A DNA stretch of 64,000 nt from JBGPGW01 sp046349515 (GCA_046349515.1 JAXMCE010000015.1:19517-83516), one strand, 5' to 3'. Positions 1-8,653 are shown, counted from the stretch's first letter. Numbers and translations: made by a program. Notes: a model not told the origin generated them from the letters alone.

Positions 1-181
1 CGAAGAAGAGCTCGGTCCGCGTATGCACCGTGCCGTGCCGATGCTTCTTGCAGAAGGCGCGGATGGCGGCCGAATCGGCGTCGGCCGCCGGTGCTGTTGA
101 CGCACGCGACCACGCGAGGTCGGGTGCGAAGGACATGGCGAGGACGAGGGCCGCGAACATCATGGCTCCGCGCCTCTCCAT
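1..181 (-). CDS. Secreted hypothetical protein, N-terminal part only
   Basis: Reading leftwards from an ATG at 179-181, an open frame runs off the window edge after about 60 codons. The first residues carry two arginines and then a hydrophobic stretch (MMFAALVLAMSFA) followed by small residues, which reads as a Sec signal peptide with cleavage near residue 25. The mature part visible so far contains a Cys-Lys-Lys-His segment. I do not recognise a family. It lies 77 bp downstream of the M20 amidohydrolase on the same strand. The start could also be an internal ATG at the same signal peptide. Confidence 0.5.
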   Translation of the reverse strand, partial: MERRGAMMFAALVLAMSFAPDLAWSRASTAPAADADSAAIRAFCKKHRHGTVHTRTELFF

Positions 182-258
182 GAGCTTGGTCGGTGACAGA
201 CGGCTAGGCGCGATCGAATGCGTCATCTGCACGCTGTCTCCCGCCAACCGCGGTCGCC

Positions 259-1878
259 TTACGGCCCATCCGGTATCCACCAATCCTCACCGCGCGCGGT
301 CTGGACGTATTCCGGCCAGCGGAAGTTGATGGGCGGCTTGGTTCCTTTGGGCAAGAGCGGAGCGATCCACTTCCGTCCGCCGATGCCGCCGCCGGTGCGC
401 GCCCGGAATTCGTCCTTGGCCGCGCGCAGCTCGGCCGGCGATGTCAGGAGCTCGACGAGGCTCGCGCCGATGCATTTCGCGGCGCTCTCGATCATGGGAT
501 CGATGCAAGCCGGCACGCCGCCCAAGGCATTGAAAACCCAGTCGGGATAGGCGTGGCCCGGACCCGCCGGCTTCAGCACCGGACGCGCCACGTAGAGCCG
601 CGCGGTCGGGCAATGCCAGGTGTATTCGACGTAATCGTCGACCGCGTAGTGGGTCTGCCATTCCGGCAGAATGCGGCGCAAGCGCGCCTCCGACTCTTGC
701 GGCGGGCTAAGGCGCGCGATGTCGGCGATGAACGGATCGGCCATGGGCCTGAGCCCGAGATTGCGCTGGATGGCGCGGGCGAAATCGCGCGCCTCCTTGC
801 CGAGGACCGGCGCACCGGCGAGCTCGAGGTTGCGGTAGACGAGGGACGCGATCGCGTGGTTGGGCAAGGCGGGCCGCGTCTTCGCGATCCAGGTGCCCTC
901 GACCTCGCAGTGAGTCATCTTGCCGATCTCGCGGGCGTTCCGCTCGATCACGCTCCAGATTCGCTCCTGCATGGCGAGGGTCGGCGCACGGCAGGCATAC
1001 TGGATCTGCCCGATATGGGCCGGCAGGTTGTCGGCGGTCGCCTGGCCTGCGACGAGGATCGCCTCGTTCAGGCACCAATGCCCTGTCATGGGCACCATCG
1101 ACTCGCGCATCTGCTTCGTCGCCATGTGCATGAGGCAGATGGCATCGACCGCACCGGGTGCGCGGGCCGTCGCCGTCGCATGGGCGTGGGCCGGACTCTC
1201 GATGGCACCGGCGCTGTTCCAGCTATGCGCCTCGGTGCAGGTGAAGGTGTAGATACGGCTCCAATAGGAGCCGCCATGGGTGTCCCAGACGGTGGTGTTG
1301 GTCAGCTCCGGCAGGTAGGTCGGGTGGAAGCTGATCGCGGCATCGAGCCCGTCGTAATAGCCATAGAGCGCGTGAAGGTTCTTCGAGCCGCAGACCTTCT
1401 CGGCGGGCTCGCCGAACAGTTTGAGCGTGCCCTTGAGCCCGTGACGTTCCATCGCCGCCTTGGCCGCGAGCACGCCGCCCAAGGCCGACATGCCGAGGGC
1501 CGAGTGGGGATCGGTGTGGCCGGGCGCCCAGCGCGACACGCCGTCGCGCGGCGCCTCGTAAGCCGCCGCTTTCTGCGAGCAGCCGGGAATCGCGTCGTAT
1601 TCGGCGTAGCTCGCGAGCACCGGCTTCCCCTTACCGAAGGTCGCAACGAAGGCGGTCGGCATGCCGCCTGAATTCTCTTCGACCTCGAAGCCCTCCTGCC
1701 GCAGGAGATCGCCATAGAAAGCGGCCGAACGATATTCGCGCCACGCCGATTCGGCGTAGTTCCAGATCGTCTCGTTCCACAAGGAGAGGCGATCCATATT
1801 GGCATCGACCCACGCGAATGCCGTCCGCTTGGCTTGTCGCGATGCGGTCCGCCGCGCGGGCCCCTTACGTCGTGCCAT
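259..1878 (-). CDS. M20-family amidohydrolase, AbgB-like
   Basis: This 539-residue protein belongs to the M20 metallopeptidase/amidohydrolase family and most resembles AbgB, a subunit of p-aminobenzoyl-glutamate hydrolase. These enzymes hydrolyse amide bonds of N-acyl amino acids in the cytoplasm with two metal ions. Visible family marks are SYAEYDAIPGC near residue 90, GHTDPHSALGMSALGG near 120, an EPAEK segment near 155 and the HSWNSAG region near 220 in the dimerisation domain. I start at 1878 because GGGAGG lies just upstream; a longer in-frame start at 1920 has no such site. The true substrate is unknown; no AbgA partner is adjacent. An EamA transporter lies upstream on the same strand and may serve with it. 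Confidence 0.88.
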   Translation of the reverse strand: MARRKGPARRTASRQAKRTAFAWVDANMDRLSLWNETIWNYAESAWREYRSAAFYGDLLRQEGFEVEENSGGMPTAFVATFGKGKPVLASYAEYDAIPGCSQKAAAYEAPRDGVSRWAPGHTDPHSALGMSALGGVLAAKAAMERHGLKGTLKLFGEPAEKVCGSKNLHALYGYYDGLDAAISFHPTYLPELTNTTVWDTHGGSYWSRIYTFTCTEAHSWNSAGAIESPAHAHATATARAPGAVDAICLMHMATKQMRESMVPMTGHWCLNEAILVAGQATADNLPAHIGQIQYACRAPTLAMQERIWSVIERNAREIGKMTHCEVEGTWIAKTRPALPNHAIASLVYRNLELAGAPVLGKEARDFARAIQRNLGLRPMADPFIADIARLSPPQESEARLRRILPEWQTHYAVDDYVEYTWHCPTARLYVARPVLKPAGPGHAYPDWVFNALGGVPACIDPMIESAAKCIGASLVELLTSPAELRAAKDEFRARTGGGIGGRKWIAPLLPKGTKPPINFRWPEYVQTARGEDWWIPDGP

Positions 1879-1923
1879 GGGTTCCTCCCGGTTCCGGATT
1901 CGGTTTGATCTTGGCCGCACCTG

Positions 1924-2823
1924 TCATCGGCGGCGAGCGTGGTCGAGAATCTGGTTGGCAACAATGGCGGCGACGACGATGGCGGAGCCTAGCCACTGAA
2001 GCGGTCCCAGCGTCTCGTCGATGAGAAATGCGGCGAACAGGATCGCCCAGATGGGCGAGCCGTTGTCGATCACGCCCGTGCGGAGCGGACCGATGAGGCT
2101 GATCGCGATGAACAGGCAGAATGTCGCGATGGAGAAGAAGACGACGGCGCCCGTGAAGGCCAGCCAGCCCGGCGTGCCCGAGGGAAAGGCGAGTCCACCT
2201 TGGATCAAGGCCATCACGACGAACACGCCCGTGCATGCGCCCATGACGTGGAAGGTGACGACGCGGCTGTCCTGGCCGGCGATGGTGCGCGCGCTCCATG
2301 CCATGAGCGTCGCCATGCAGACCGACGCGGTGAGGGCGGCCGTGATTCCCCGCCAGTCGAGACTGTCCCCGGGTCCGCCGAGGGCCAAGGCGAGGCCGCC
2401 GAACGCGGCCAGCATCGCGAGGATTCGCGGGAGCGAGATGCGCTCGCGCCCGAGCGTCGCCGCGATGAGGGCGAGCAGCAGCGGGTAGATGTAATAGGTG
2501 AGGACCGCGAGCCCCACGGGCATGAATGCGATGGAGAGAAGAAGGCCGATCATCTGGACGGACCAGAGAAGCCCGATCAGGAGACTCGCCCGCCGCTCGC
2601 GCGGGGGCAGCATGGCGGAGCGGCCCGCGAGCTTGATGGCCAGATAAAGCGAGAGAGTGAGGCAGGCCGAGCGCACAAGATTGACGGTGAGGTGATTCGT
2701 GCCCGCGTCGTAGGCCATGCGCGCGAGCACGATGTTGAAGCTGAACAGGATCGAGGAGACGAGTGCGACGAGACTCCCGATCCACAGGCGCCAGGTCGTC
2801 CGGGTCGCTGCCGCGTCGCTCAC
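1924..2823 (-). CDS. EamA/DMT-family transporter
   Basis: The protein is 299 residues long with about ten hydrophobic segments and two internally similar halves, the usual build of the drug/metabolite transporter (EamA) superfamily of inner-membrane exporters. The first half holds the segment FSFNIVLARMAYDAG and the second half the motif FLIDETLGPLQWLGS typical of the last EamA repeat. The start is GTG at 2823; no strong ribosome site is seen. Its stop lies 45 bp from the M20 amidohydrolase start on the same strand, so the two are probably cotranscribed. Substrate cannot be told from sequence. Confidence 0.88.
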   Translation of the reverse strand: MSDAAATRTTWRLWIGSLVALVSSILFSFNIVLARMAYDAGTNHLTVNLVRSACLTLSLYLAIKLAGRSAMLPPRERRASLLIGLLWSVQMIGLLLSIAFMPVGLAVLTYYIYPLLLALIAATLGRERISLPRILAMLAAFGGLALALGGPGDSLDWRGITAALTASVCMATLMAWSARTIAGQDSRVVTFHVMGACTGVFVVMALIQGGLAFPSGTPGWLAFTGAVVFFSIATFCLFIAISLIGPLRTGVIDNGSPIWAILFAAFLIDETLGPLQWLGSAIVVAAIVANQILDHARRR

Positions 2824-3050
2824 GTCGGATGCGTGTCCTTGCTGTCACTCGAAGGAGACCATTGCCACGTCCGGGCACGGCCTGTCGATGATTTGATGAA
2901 TCGGCCTCCGTCGGGGCCGGGCCGTCGCTCGCGAGGGCAGAGCGGGGCCATTCGCGCGGAGCCTCCTCACTGGACGGTCCTCGGCCCCGATGGCATAGTG
3001 CGCGCCGACGCCCATTCGCGGCGTTCCACATCGGGGCAGGCAGGACGATC

Positions 3051-3407
3051 GTGACCATCGGCACGCGCTTGTTCACTTGGCTCAAGGGCGCTCGCGTCGG
3101 CGAGGACGAGTCTGGCAACCGCTATTACCGCGAGCGGCGGCGGTCGGCCGGCCGGCGCGAGAGGCGTTGGGTGATCTATGCCGGCGAGGCGGAAGCCTCG
3201 CGCGTGCCGCCCGAATGGCATGCCTGGCTCCACCACACGATCGATGCGCCGCCGACCGATTCGGGCCGCGCGCGCCGTCCGTGGCAGAAGGACCATGTGC
3301 CCAACCTGACCGGCACTTCCGCCGCCTACCGGCCGCCGGGACACGAGCTGATGGGCGGGCACCGCGCGCGCGGCACGGGCGACTACGAGCCATGGCAGCC
3401 GACCTGA
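3051..3407 (+). CDS. NDUFA12-family NADH:ubiquinone oxidoreductase subunit
   Basis: This 118-residue protein is the bacterial homologue of mitochondrial complex I accessory subunit NDUFA12 (B17.2), found in alphaproteobacteria. Recognisable marks are the N-terminal TRLFTWLKGARVGED segment, the GNRYY motif, RRWVIYAGEAEASRVPPEWHAWLH and the C-terminal PWQ. It binds the peripheral arm of respiratory complex I at the inner membrane. The start is GTG with AGGACG upstream. The following mlaD gene begins inside its last 16 bases, showing tight coupling. Position beside mlaD, DUF2155 and aat agrees with the conserved alphaproteobacterial order. Confidence 0.92.
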   Translation: MTIGTRLFTWLKGARVGEDESGNRYYRERRRSAGRRERRWVIYAGEAEASRVPPEWHAWLHHTIDAPPTDSGRARRPWQKDHVPNLTGTSAAYRPPGHELMGGHRARGTGDYEPWQPT

Positions 3408-3952
3408 CCGCGAAGCGGCCGCGTCGGGGGCCGGCGAACCAGATCGTCGAGATTCTCGCGGGCGCCGCCGCGGTCCTGGTGCTTCTCGGTCTTTTCGTCT
3501 TCGCCTACACGGTCGATCCGCGCGCCCAGGCGGGATATCGCCTCTTCGGTCGATTCACGAGCGTCGACGGGCTGGCCGAGAACAGCGCCGTGTGGCTCTC
3601 CGGAGTCAAGATCGGCTCGGTCAACGCCATCCGCTTTGATCCCGCCACGCGTGAGGCCGTGCTCACCTTCCAGATCGACCGCAAGGTCCGGCTGCCGGTG
3701 GACAGCGCCGCGTCCGTCGTGAGCGCGAGCCTCCTCGGCGGCAAGTACGTGCTGATCTCTCCCGGCGGTTCGGAGGAGATGCTGAAGGACGGCGATACCT
3801 TCGAGTACGTGCAGAATTCGATCATCATTGAAACCCTGCTCGAGCGCATCGTGGCGATGGCCGAGCAGAAGGCGGCCGAGCGCCGCGAGGCGGCCGGCAA
3901 GGACAAGTCAGGCCAGCCTGCCGCGGCCCCCGCCGAGCCGCCGAAACCTTGA
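3392..3952 (+). CDS. mlaD: MlaD/MCE-domain lipid-transport protein, first copy
   Basis: The 186-residue protein has one N-terminal transmembrane helix (about residues 17-36) and a single periplasmic MCE domain (about 43-120), the layout of MlaD. MlaD is the hexameric substrate-binding part of the Mla system that moves phospholipids between outer and inner membrane. Family marks are FTSVDGLAENSAVWLSGVKIG and SLLGGKYV. A helical tail rich in Lys, Ala and Pro follows. The start ATG at 3392 overlaps the NDUFA12 gene by 16 bp. No mlaE, mlaF, mlaB or mlaC is present in the window, so the ABC partner must be encoded elsewhere. A second MCE gene follows at once. Confidence 0.9.
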   Translation: MAADLTAKRPRRGPANQIVEILAGAAAVLVLLGLFVFAYTVDPRAQAGYRLFGRFTSVDGLAENSAVWLSGVKIGSVNAIRFDPATREAVLTFQIDRKVRLPVDSAASVVSASLLGGKYVLISPGGSEEMLKDGDTFEYVQNSIIIETLLERIVAMAEQKAAERREAAGKDKSGQPAAAPAEPPKP

Positions 3953-3999
3953 GGGAGGCGCGGGATCCCGCGCCGCGTCTCCGGAAAAGAGGAGCATTG

Positions 4000-4446
4000 A
4001 TGGGCAGAGGAATCGTTGAGACGGTCTTGGGCGCGGTGGTCTTGCTCGTCGCGGGCATGTTTGTCGTGTCCGCCTACAACAGCAGCGATCTTCGCCCGAT
4101 GAGCGGCTATTCGATCGGCGCGCGCTTCAACAGCGTGGACGGCCTCGCGAGCGGCAACGACGTGCGGATCGGCGGCGTCAAGGTCGGCAATGTCACCGAG
4201 CTCGGCATCGATCCCAAGGACTACCAGGTCGTCGTCCGCATGACGGTCGCCTCCGACATCAAGCTGCCGGAGGACAGCTCGGCCTCGATCACCGGCGATG
4301 GCCTCCTCGGCGGCAAGTACGTACGGATCGAGCCCGGCAACGCCGAGGCGTTCATCGCCCCCGGCGGCGAGATCAAGAAGACGAAGGACGTGGTCGTGCT
4401 CGAGCAGCTCCTCGGCCGGATCATCTTCATGCTGACCGAGCAATAG
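4000..4446 (+). CDS. MlaD/MCE-domain lipid-transport protein, second copy
   Basis: This 148-residue protein has a membrane helix at about residues 6-24 followed by one MCE domain, with FNSVDGLASGNDVRIGGVKVG and GLLGGKYV matching the preceding gene. It is clearly a paralogue from tandem duplication, but it is shorter, lacking the Lys/Pro-rich tail and ending in a helix (LEQLLGRIIFMLTEQ). I start at 4000, preceded by AAGAGGAG; an earlier in-frame ATG at 3949 would place a charged, proline-rich stretch before the membrane helix. The two copies could form mixed or alternative hexameric rings. Which one is the true MlaD is not decidable here. Confidence 0.88.
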   Translation: MGRGIVETVLGAVVLLVAGMFVVSAYNSSDLRPMSGYSIGARFNSVDGLASGNDVRIGGVKVGNVTELGIDPKDYQVVVRMTVASDIKLPEDSSASITGDGLLGGKYVRIEPGNAEAFIAPGGEIKKTKDVVVLEQLLGRIIFMLTEQ

Positions 4447-4465
4447 CAGACCGCCCCGCCGCCGA

Positions 4466-5233
4466 ATGACACCGCAGCCGGACCCGCACTGGGATCCTCA
4501 ACTCTATGCCCGTTCGGCGCGCTTCGTGTCCGAGCTTGCGGTGCCGCTTCTCGAGCATCTGGACCTCCGCGAAGGGCTGTCGGTGCTCGATCTTGGCTGC
4601 GGCGACGGCGCGCTCACGGCGCGGATCGCGGCCTCGGGCGCGCGGGTGATCGGCGTCGATACGAGCGCCGAGCAGGTCGCGGCGGCCTGCGCGCGGGGAC
4701 TCGATGCCCGTGTCGTCGATGGCGAGGCCCTTGCTTTCGAGGACGCGTTCGATGCGGTGTTCTCCAACGCGGCGCTGCACTGGATGCGCCGCCCCGACCG
4801 CGTTCTCGCCGGCGTGTGGCGTGCGCTGAAGCCGGGAGGCCGCTTCGTCGGTGAGTTCGGCGGGGCCGGGAACATCGCGACGGTCGTCCGGGCGATCGAA
4901 GCGGCCCTCCGCCGGCGTGGCTTCGATGCGCGCCGCTACGATCCCTGGTACTTCCCGACGCTCGAGGCTTACCGCGAACGCCTCACCCATCATGGTTTCG
5001 TGGTCGACGACATCGCGCTCGTGCCGCGCCCGACGCGCCTCCCCGGTCCCATCGAGGACTGGCTCGACATTTTTGCGCAAAGCTTTCTCGACGTCCTCGG
5101 GCCCGAGGCGCGGGCGAGCGCCAGGCGCGAGATCGCGGATTCGGTGCGCCCCGCGCTCCTCGGCCCGGATGGCGTGTGGACCGTCGACTACGTCCGCTTG
5201 CGTTTCGTGGCGACGAAGCCGGGGTCCGCATGA
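4466..5233 (+). CDS. Class I SAM-dependent methyltransferase
   Basis: The 255-residue protein carries the class I methyltransferase signature VLDLGCGDGALTARIA near residues 40-54 (motif I, SAM binding), an acidic residue after the second strand (VIGVDTS), and FDAVFSNAALHWM near 100, typical of the Methyltransf_11/trans-aconitate methyltransferase group. The C-terminal third (YDPWYFPTLEAYRERL onward) resembles that group as well. Substrate is unknown. Its stop codon overlaps the ATG of the DUF2155 gene in ATGA, so translation is coupled. It sits as an extra gene between mlaD and DUF2155, which are often neighbours in alphaproteobacteria. Confidence 0.88.
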   Translation: MTPQPDPHWDPQLYARSARFVSELAVPLLEHLDLREGLSVLDLGCGDGALTARIAASGARVIGVDTSAEQVAAACARGLDARVVDGEALAFEDAFDAVFSNAALHWMRRPDRVLAGVWRALKPGGRFVGEFGGAGNIATVVRAIEAALRRRGFDARRYDPWYFPTLEAYRERLTHHGFVVDDIALVPRPTRLPGPIEDWLDIFAQSFLDVLGPEARASARREIADSVRPALLGPDGVWTVDYVRLRFVATKPGSA

Positions 5234-5622
5234 GGCGCCTGGCACTCGCCGCATTTGTCGCGGGCGCGGCGCTCGTCGCGAGCGCTCCGGCCGCGCCGCA
5301 ACGAGCCAACTGGCTCGACAACACCGTGGCCGTGCTTCAGGGACTCGACAAGATCACGGCGCGTATCTCGACTTTCGAGGCGCCGCTCGATTCGCCGGTG
5401 CGGTTCGGCGCGCTCGAGATCACGGCGCGCGCCTGCCGCAAGCGGCCGCCCGAGGAGACGCCCGAGACCGCCGCCTTCCTCGAGATCAGGGACCTGCGCG
5501 TCGCCGACTCGCCTCGCTCGGTGTTCCGCGGCTGGATGTTCTCCTCGAGCCCGGCGCTCTCTGCGCTCGAGCACCCGGTCTACGACGTCTGGATCGTGGA
5601 CTGCAAGAACGCGTCCAGGTAG
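5230..5622 (+). CDS. DUF2155 periplasmic protein
   Basis: The 130-residue protein has a signal peptide (RRLALAAFVAGAALVASAPAA) and the DUF2155 core: AVLQGLDKITARISTFEAPLDSP with FGALEITARAC, ending in FSSSPALSALEHPVYDVWIVDC. The family is alphaproteobacterial, secreted and of unknown function; two conserved cysteines (RAC and VDC) could form a disulfide. The start is the ATG overlapping the methyltransferase stop. The last 43 bases overlap the end of aat on the opposite strand, so both C-termini are encoded by the same DNA. The neighbourhood with NDUFA12, mlaD and aat matches its usual context. Confidence 0.88.
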   Translation: MRRLALAAFVAGAALVASAPAAPQRANWLDNTVAVLQGLDKITARISTFEAPLDSPVRFGALEITARACRKRPPEETPETAAFLEIRDLRVADSPRSVFRGWMFSSSPALSALEHPVYDVWIVDCKNASR

Positions 5623-6230
5623 TCGCGGTCGACCTCCACGGCGAAGTCGCCCTCGATGCGAAGCGCGGCCGCGAGGAGGCGCCGGTAGCGTTCGCGCGAG
5701 ACTTCGATCGTGCCGAACCGGCGGAGATGCTCGGTCATGAACTGGCAGTCGAGGAGCCGGTAGCCGCCGCGCTTCAACCGCGCCACGAGATGGACGAGCG
5801 CCACCTTGCTCGCATCGCGCTCGCGCGTGAACATGCTCTCGCCGAAGAAGGCGCCGCCGAGCGAAACGCCGTAGAGGCCGCCGGCGAGGCTCTCGCCCGA
5901 CCAGCATTCGACGGAATGCGCGCGGCCCATGGCATGAAGGGCCTCGTAGAGACGCACGATCTCGTCGTTGATCCAGGATTCGGGGCGCGTCGTCGTGCTC
6001 TCGCGGCAAGCGCGGATGACGGAGCCGAACGCCGTGTCGATCCGGACGACGTAGGGGCCGGTGCGCAAGGTCCGCCTGAGGCGCCGCGGCACGTGGAGGC
6101 CGTCGAGCGGCAGGACGCCGCGCGCCTTCGGCTCGACCCAGTAGAGCGTCGAGTCATCGCGCGCTTCCGCCATCGGAAACAGCCCGACGGCGTAGGCTTG
6201 CAGCAGCAACTCGGGCGTGATGGTGTCCAT
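5580..6230 (-). CDS. aat: Leucyl/phenylalanyl-tRNA--protein transferase
   Basis: Aat transfers Leu or Phe from aminoacyl-tRNA to the N-terminus of proteins beginning with Lys or Arg, marking them for ClpS/ClpAP degradation in the cytoplasm. The 216-residue product shows the family signatures YAVGLFPMAE near residue 13, WVEPKARGVLPLDG near 31, SWINDEIVRLYEALHAMGRAHSVECW near 85-110, GGLYGVSLGGAFFGESMF near 116 and LLDCQFMTEHLRRFG near 158. It lies 6 bp downstream of accC on the same strand, last in an aroQ-accB-accC-aat operon. Its last 43 bases overlap the convergent DUF2155 gene. Confidence 0.95.
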   Translation of the reverse strand: MDTITPELLLQAYAVGLFPMAEARDDSTLYWVEPKARGVLPLDGLHVPRRLRRTLRTGPYVVRIDTAFGSVIRACRESTTTRPESWINDEIVRLYEALHAMGRAHSVECWSGESLAGGLYGVSLGGAFFGESMFTRERDASKVALVHLVARLKRGGYRLLDCQFMTEHLRRFGTIEVSRERYRRLLAAALRIEGDFAVEVDRDYLDAFLQSTIQTS

Positions 6231-6236
6231 GCCCTG

Positions 6237-7592
6237 CTAGGGCGTCTTCTGCCCTTCGGCACTGGCCACGAAGCGTTCGAGCCAGGTGATGTCGTACGAG
6301 CCGTTGAGGAAGTCCGGCGCGTTGGTGAGGCGGAGATGCAGGGGAATCGTCGTCTCGATGCCGCCGATGACGCATTCCTCGAGCGCGCGCCGTAGGCGCA
6401 GCAGGCACTCCGAGCGGTTGCGGCCGTGGACGATGAGCTTGGCGACGAGGCTGTCGTAGTAGGGCGGCACGTCGTAGCCCGCATAGAGGCCCGAATCGAC
6501 CCGCACGCCCAGGCCGCCCGCGGGATGGTATTCGGTCACGCGGCCGGGCGAGGGGGCAAAGGTCAGCGGGTTCTCCGCATTGAGGCGGCATTCGATGGCA
6601 TGGCCCGTCAGCACGATGTCCGACTGCTCGTAGTCGAGCCGCGCGCCCGCCGCGATGCGGATCTGCTCGCGCACGATGTCGATGCCGCTGATCATCTCCG
6701 TCACCGGATGCTCGACCTGGAGGCGGGTGTTCATCTCGAGGAAGTAGAACTTCCCGTCCTCGTAGAGGAATTCGAGGGTGCCGGCGTTCTTGTAGCCGAT
6801 GGTGCGGATGGCCTCGCAGGCGAGCGTGCCCAGCTCCTCGCGCTCGCTGGCGCTCAAGGCCGGGCTCGGCGCCTCCTCGAGGATCTTCTGCCGGTTGCGC
6901 TGAAGCGAGCAATCGCGCTCGCCCACATAGACGACGCCGCCCTGGCCGTCGGCCAGGATTTGAATCTCGATATGGCGGGGCCTGAGGAGCAGGCGCTCGA
7001 AATAGACGGTATCGGAGCCGAAACCAGCGCGCGCCTCGCGTCGGGCGACAGCGACCTGCTCGATCAACTCTTCGCTGTTGCTCGCGCGCCGGATTCCCTT
7101 GCCGCCGCCGCCTGCCGCCGCCTTGATGAGCAGGGGATAGCCGACGCGCTCGGCGATCGCGAGCGCCGAGTCGTCATCGACCGGTCCGTCGGATCCTGGC
7201 ACGACCGGGAGGCCCAGCGATTTCATGCGCGCCCGCGCGCCGAGCTTGTCGCCCATCATCGCGATGTGCTCCGAGCTCGGGCCGATGAAGGTGAAGCCAT
7301 GGTCCTCGACGATCGAGGCGAACTCGGCGTTCTCCGAAAGAAACCCGTAGCCGGGATGGATCGCATCGACGCCGGCGATCGTCGCGGCCGACAGGATCGC
7401 CGGGATGTTGAGGTAGCTCTCGCGCGGGGAGGGCGGCCCGATGCATACGCTCTCGTCCGCCAGGCGCACGTGCATGGCGTGGGCGTCGGCCGTCGAATGC
7501 ACGGCCACGGTCGCAATACCCATCTCGCGGCACGCACGGTGGATGCGCAATGCCACCTCGCCGCGATTCGCGATGAGGATCTTCTCGAACAT
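6237..7592 (-). CDS. accC: Acetyl-CoA carboxylase, biotin carboxylase subunit
   Basis: AccC carboxylates the biotin on AccB using ATP and bicarbonate, the first step of malonyl-CoA and fatty-acid synthesis. The 451-residue product has the expected length. It opens with FEKILIANRGEVALRI, holds the glycine-rich ATP-grasp loop AAAGGGGKGIR near residue 160, the ERDCSLQRNRQKILEEAPSP segment and the catalytic EMNTRLQVEHPVTE near 285-298. The start is the ATG at 7592; an upstream in-frame extension exists but is out of family. The accB stop is 14 bp upstream, so accB and accC are translated as a pair. Confidence 0.97.
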   Translation of the reverse strand: MFEKILIANRGEVALRIHRACREMGIATVAVHSTADAHAMHVRLADESVCIGPPSPRESYLNIPAILSAATIAGVDAIHPGYGFLSENAEFASIVEDHGFTFIGPSSEHIAMMGDKLGARARMKSLGLPVVPGSDGPVDDDSALAIAERVGYPLLIKAAAGGGGKGIRRASNSEELIEQVAVARREARAGFGSDTVYFERLLLRPRHIEIQILADGQGGVVYVGERDCSLQRNRQKILEEAPSPALSASEREELGTLACEAIRTIGYKNAGTLEFLYEDGKFYFLEMNTRLQVEHPVTEMISGIDIVREQIRIAAGARLDYEQSDIVLTGHAIECRLNAENPLTFAPSPGRVTEYHPAGGLGVRVDSGLYAGYDVPPYYDSLVAKLIVHGRNRSECLLRLRRALEECVIGGIETTIPLHLRLTNAPDFLNGSYDITWLERFVASAEGQKTP

Positions 7593-7606
7593 CGTCGAGC
7601 AGGGGC

Positions 7607-8047
7607 CTATTCGAGGATCAGCAACGGCTCGCCGTATTCGACGGGGGCGCCGTCCGCGACGAGGATGCGGCTCACGCGTCCGGCCTGCGGCGCGCGTACT
7701 TCGTTGTAGGTCTTCATCGCTTCGATGAGGAGCAGGGTCTCGCCCTCGCGCACGGTCGAGCCGGGGCGGACGAACGGCGCCGCACCGGGCTCGCGCGCGA
7801 GATAGACGGTGCCGACCATGGGCGAGCGGACCATGCCCGGATGTTCGGCCGCGGCGGCTTCGGCCGGCTGCGGGGCCCCACTGGTTGCGACTGGTGCCGG
7901 GGCGGCGTGCGCGGCTACGCCATTGGCCGCCCGCGCGACGCGCACGCGCCAGTCGCCCTGGGCGTATTCGATCTCCGTCAGCCCCGTTTCCTCGAGCAAG
8001 GCCGCGAGCTGGCGGACGGCGTCGCTGTCGATTTCGGTTTTCGCCAT
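7607..8047 (-). CDS. accB: Biotin carboxyl carrier protein of acetyl-CoA carboxylase
   Basis: AccB carries the biotin that shuttles carboxyl groups between AccC and the AccAD carboxyltransferase. The 146-residue product has an N-terminal domain (about 1-40), an Ala/Pro-rich flexible linker (about 42-68) and a biotinyl domain starting VRSPMVGTVYLA. The biotin-accepting lysine is Lys112 in EAMKTYNE. The start ATG overlaps the aroQ stop by one base (TGATG read on the minus strand), which explains the absence of a strong ribosome site of its own. Gene order aroQ-accB-accC is the conserved alphaproteobacterial arrangement. Confidence 0.96.
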   Translation of the reverse strand: MAKTEIDSDAVRQLAALLEETGLTEIEYAQGDWRVRVARAANGVAAHAAPAPVATSGAPQPAEAAAAEHPGMVRSPMVGTVYLAREPGAAPFVRPGSTVREGETLLLIEAMKTYNEVRAPQAGRVSRILVADGAPVEYGEPLLILE

Positions 8048-8502
8048 CAACCGTTCCGTGTTGAGAGGATTTGCGCCATCGCTTCGAGCGCAAGGATATA
8101 GCCGTGGGGACCCAGGCCGCAAATCACGCCGTGGGCCGCCCGGGAGATGTAGGAGTGGTGGCGGAACGCCTCGCGCCGGTAGATGTTGGAGAGATGCACC
8201 TCGATCGTGGGCAACTCGACGGCCTGAATGGCATCGAGCAGGGCGACCGAGGTGTGGGTCAGCGCGGCGGCGTTGATCACGATGCCCTTGGCGCTCTTGC
8301 GGGCGGCCTGGATCCACCCGACGAGCTCGCCCTCATGGTTCGACTGGCGGAAGTCGAGGGCGAGCTTGAGCGCGCGGGCGCGCGTCTCGCACGCCCGTTC
8401 GATGTCTTTCAGGGTTTCGCGGCCGTAGATCGCCGGCTCGCGCGTTCCCAGCAGGTTGAGGTTGGGTCCGTTGAGGACCAGAACCTTCGGCGTTTTCGCC
8501 AA
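8047..8502 (-). CDS. aroQ: 3-dehydroquinate dehydratase, type II
   Basis: AroQ converts 3-dehydroquinate to 3-dehydroshikimate in the shikimate pathway. The 151-residue product shows VLVLNGPNLNLLGTREP at the N-terminus, FRQSNHEGELVGWIQ near residue 50, the catalytic-loop tyrosine in that N-terminal region (REPAIYG), INAAALTHTSVALLDA near 78 and the histidine segment VHLSNIYRREAFRHHSYIS near 100. I choose a TTG at 8502 with GCGGAG upstream, giving the family length; a longer frame from 8589 would add an unrelated Arg/Cys-rich stretch. It is first in the aroQ-accB-accC-aat operon. Confidence 0.94.
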   Translation of the reverse strand: MAKTPKVLVLNGPNLNLLGTREPAIYGRETLKDIERACETRARALKLALDFRQSNHEGELVGWIQAARKSAKGIVINAAALTHTSVALLDAIQAVELPTIEVHLSNIYRREAFRHHSYISRAAHGVICGLGPHGYILALEAMAQILSTRNG

Positions 8503-8653
8503 GCTGCGGACTCCGCTTCGCTTTCGGCGGCACAGGCATAACCGAAGGCGGGTGGGCGCGCAATGGCCGCGCCTGCCGCCCATGCGCAAGTCCCTGGGAC
8601 AATGATATAGTTACGCTTACGGTTGTGCGTCTTGAGGCGGGTTGGAGCGTCAC

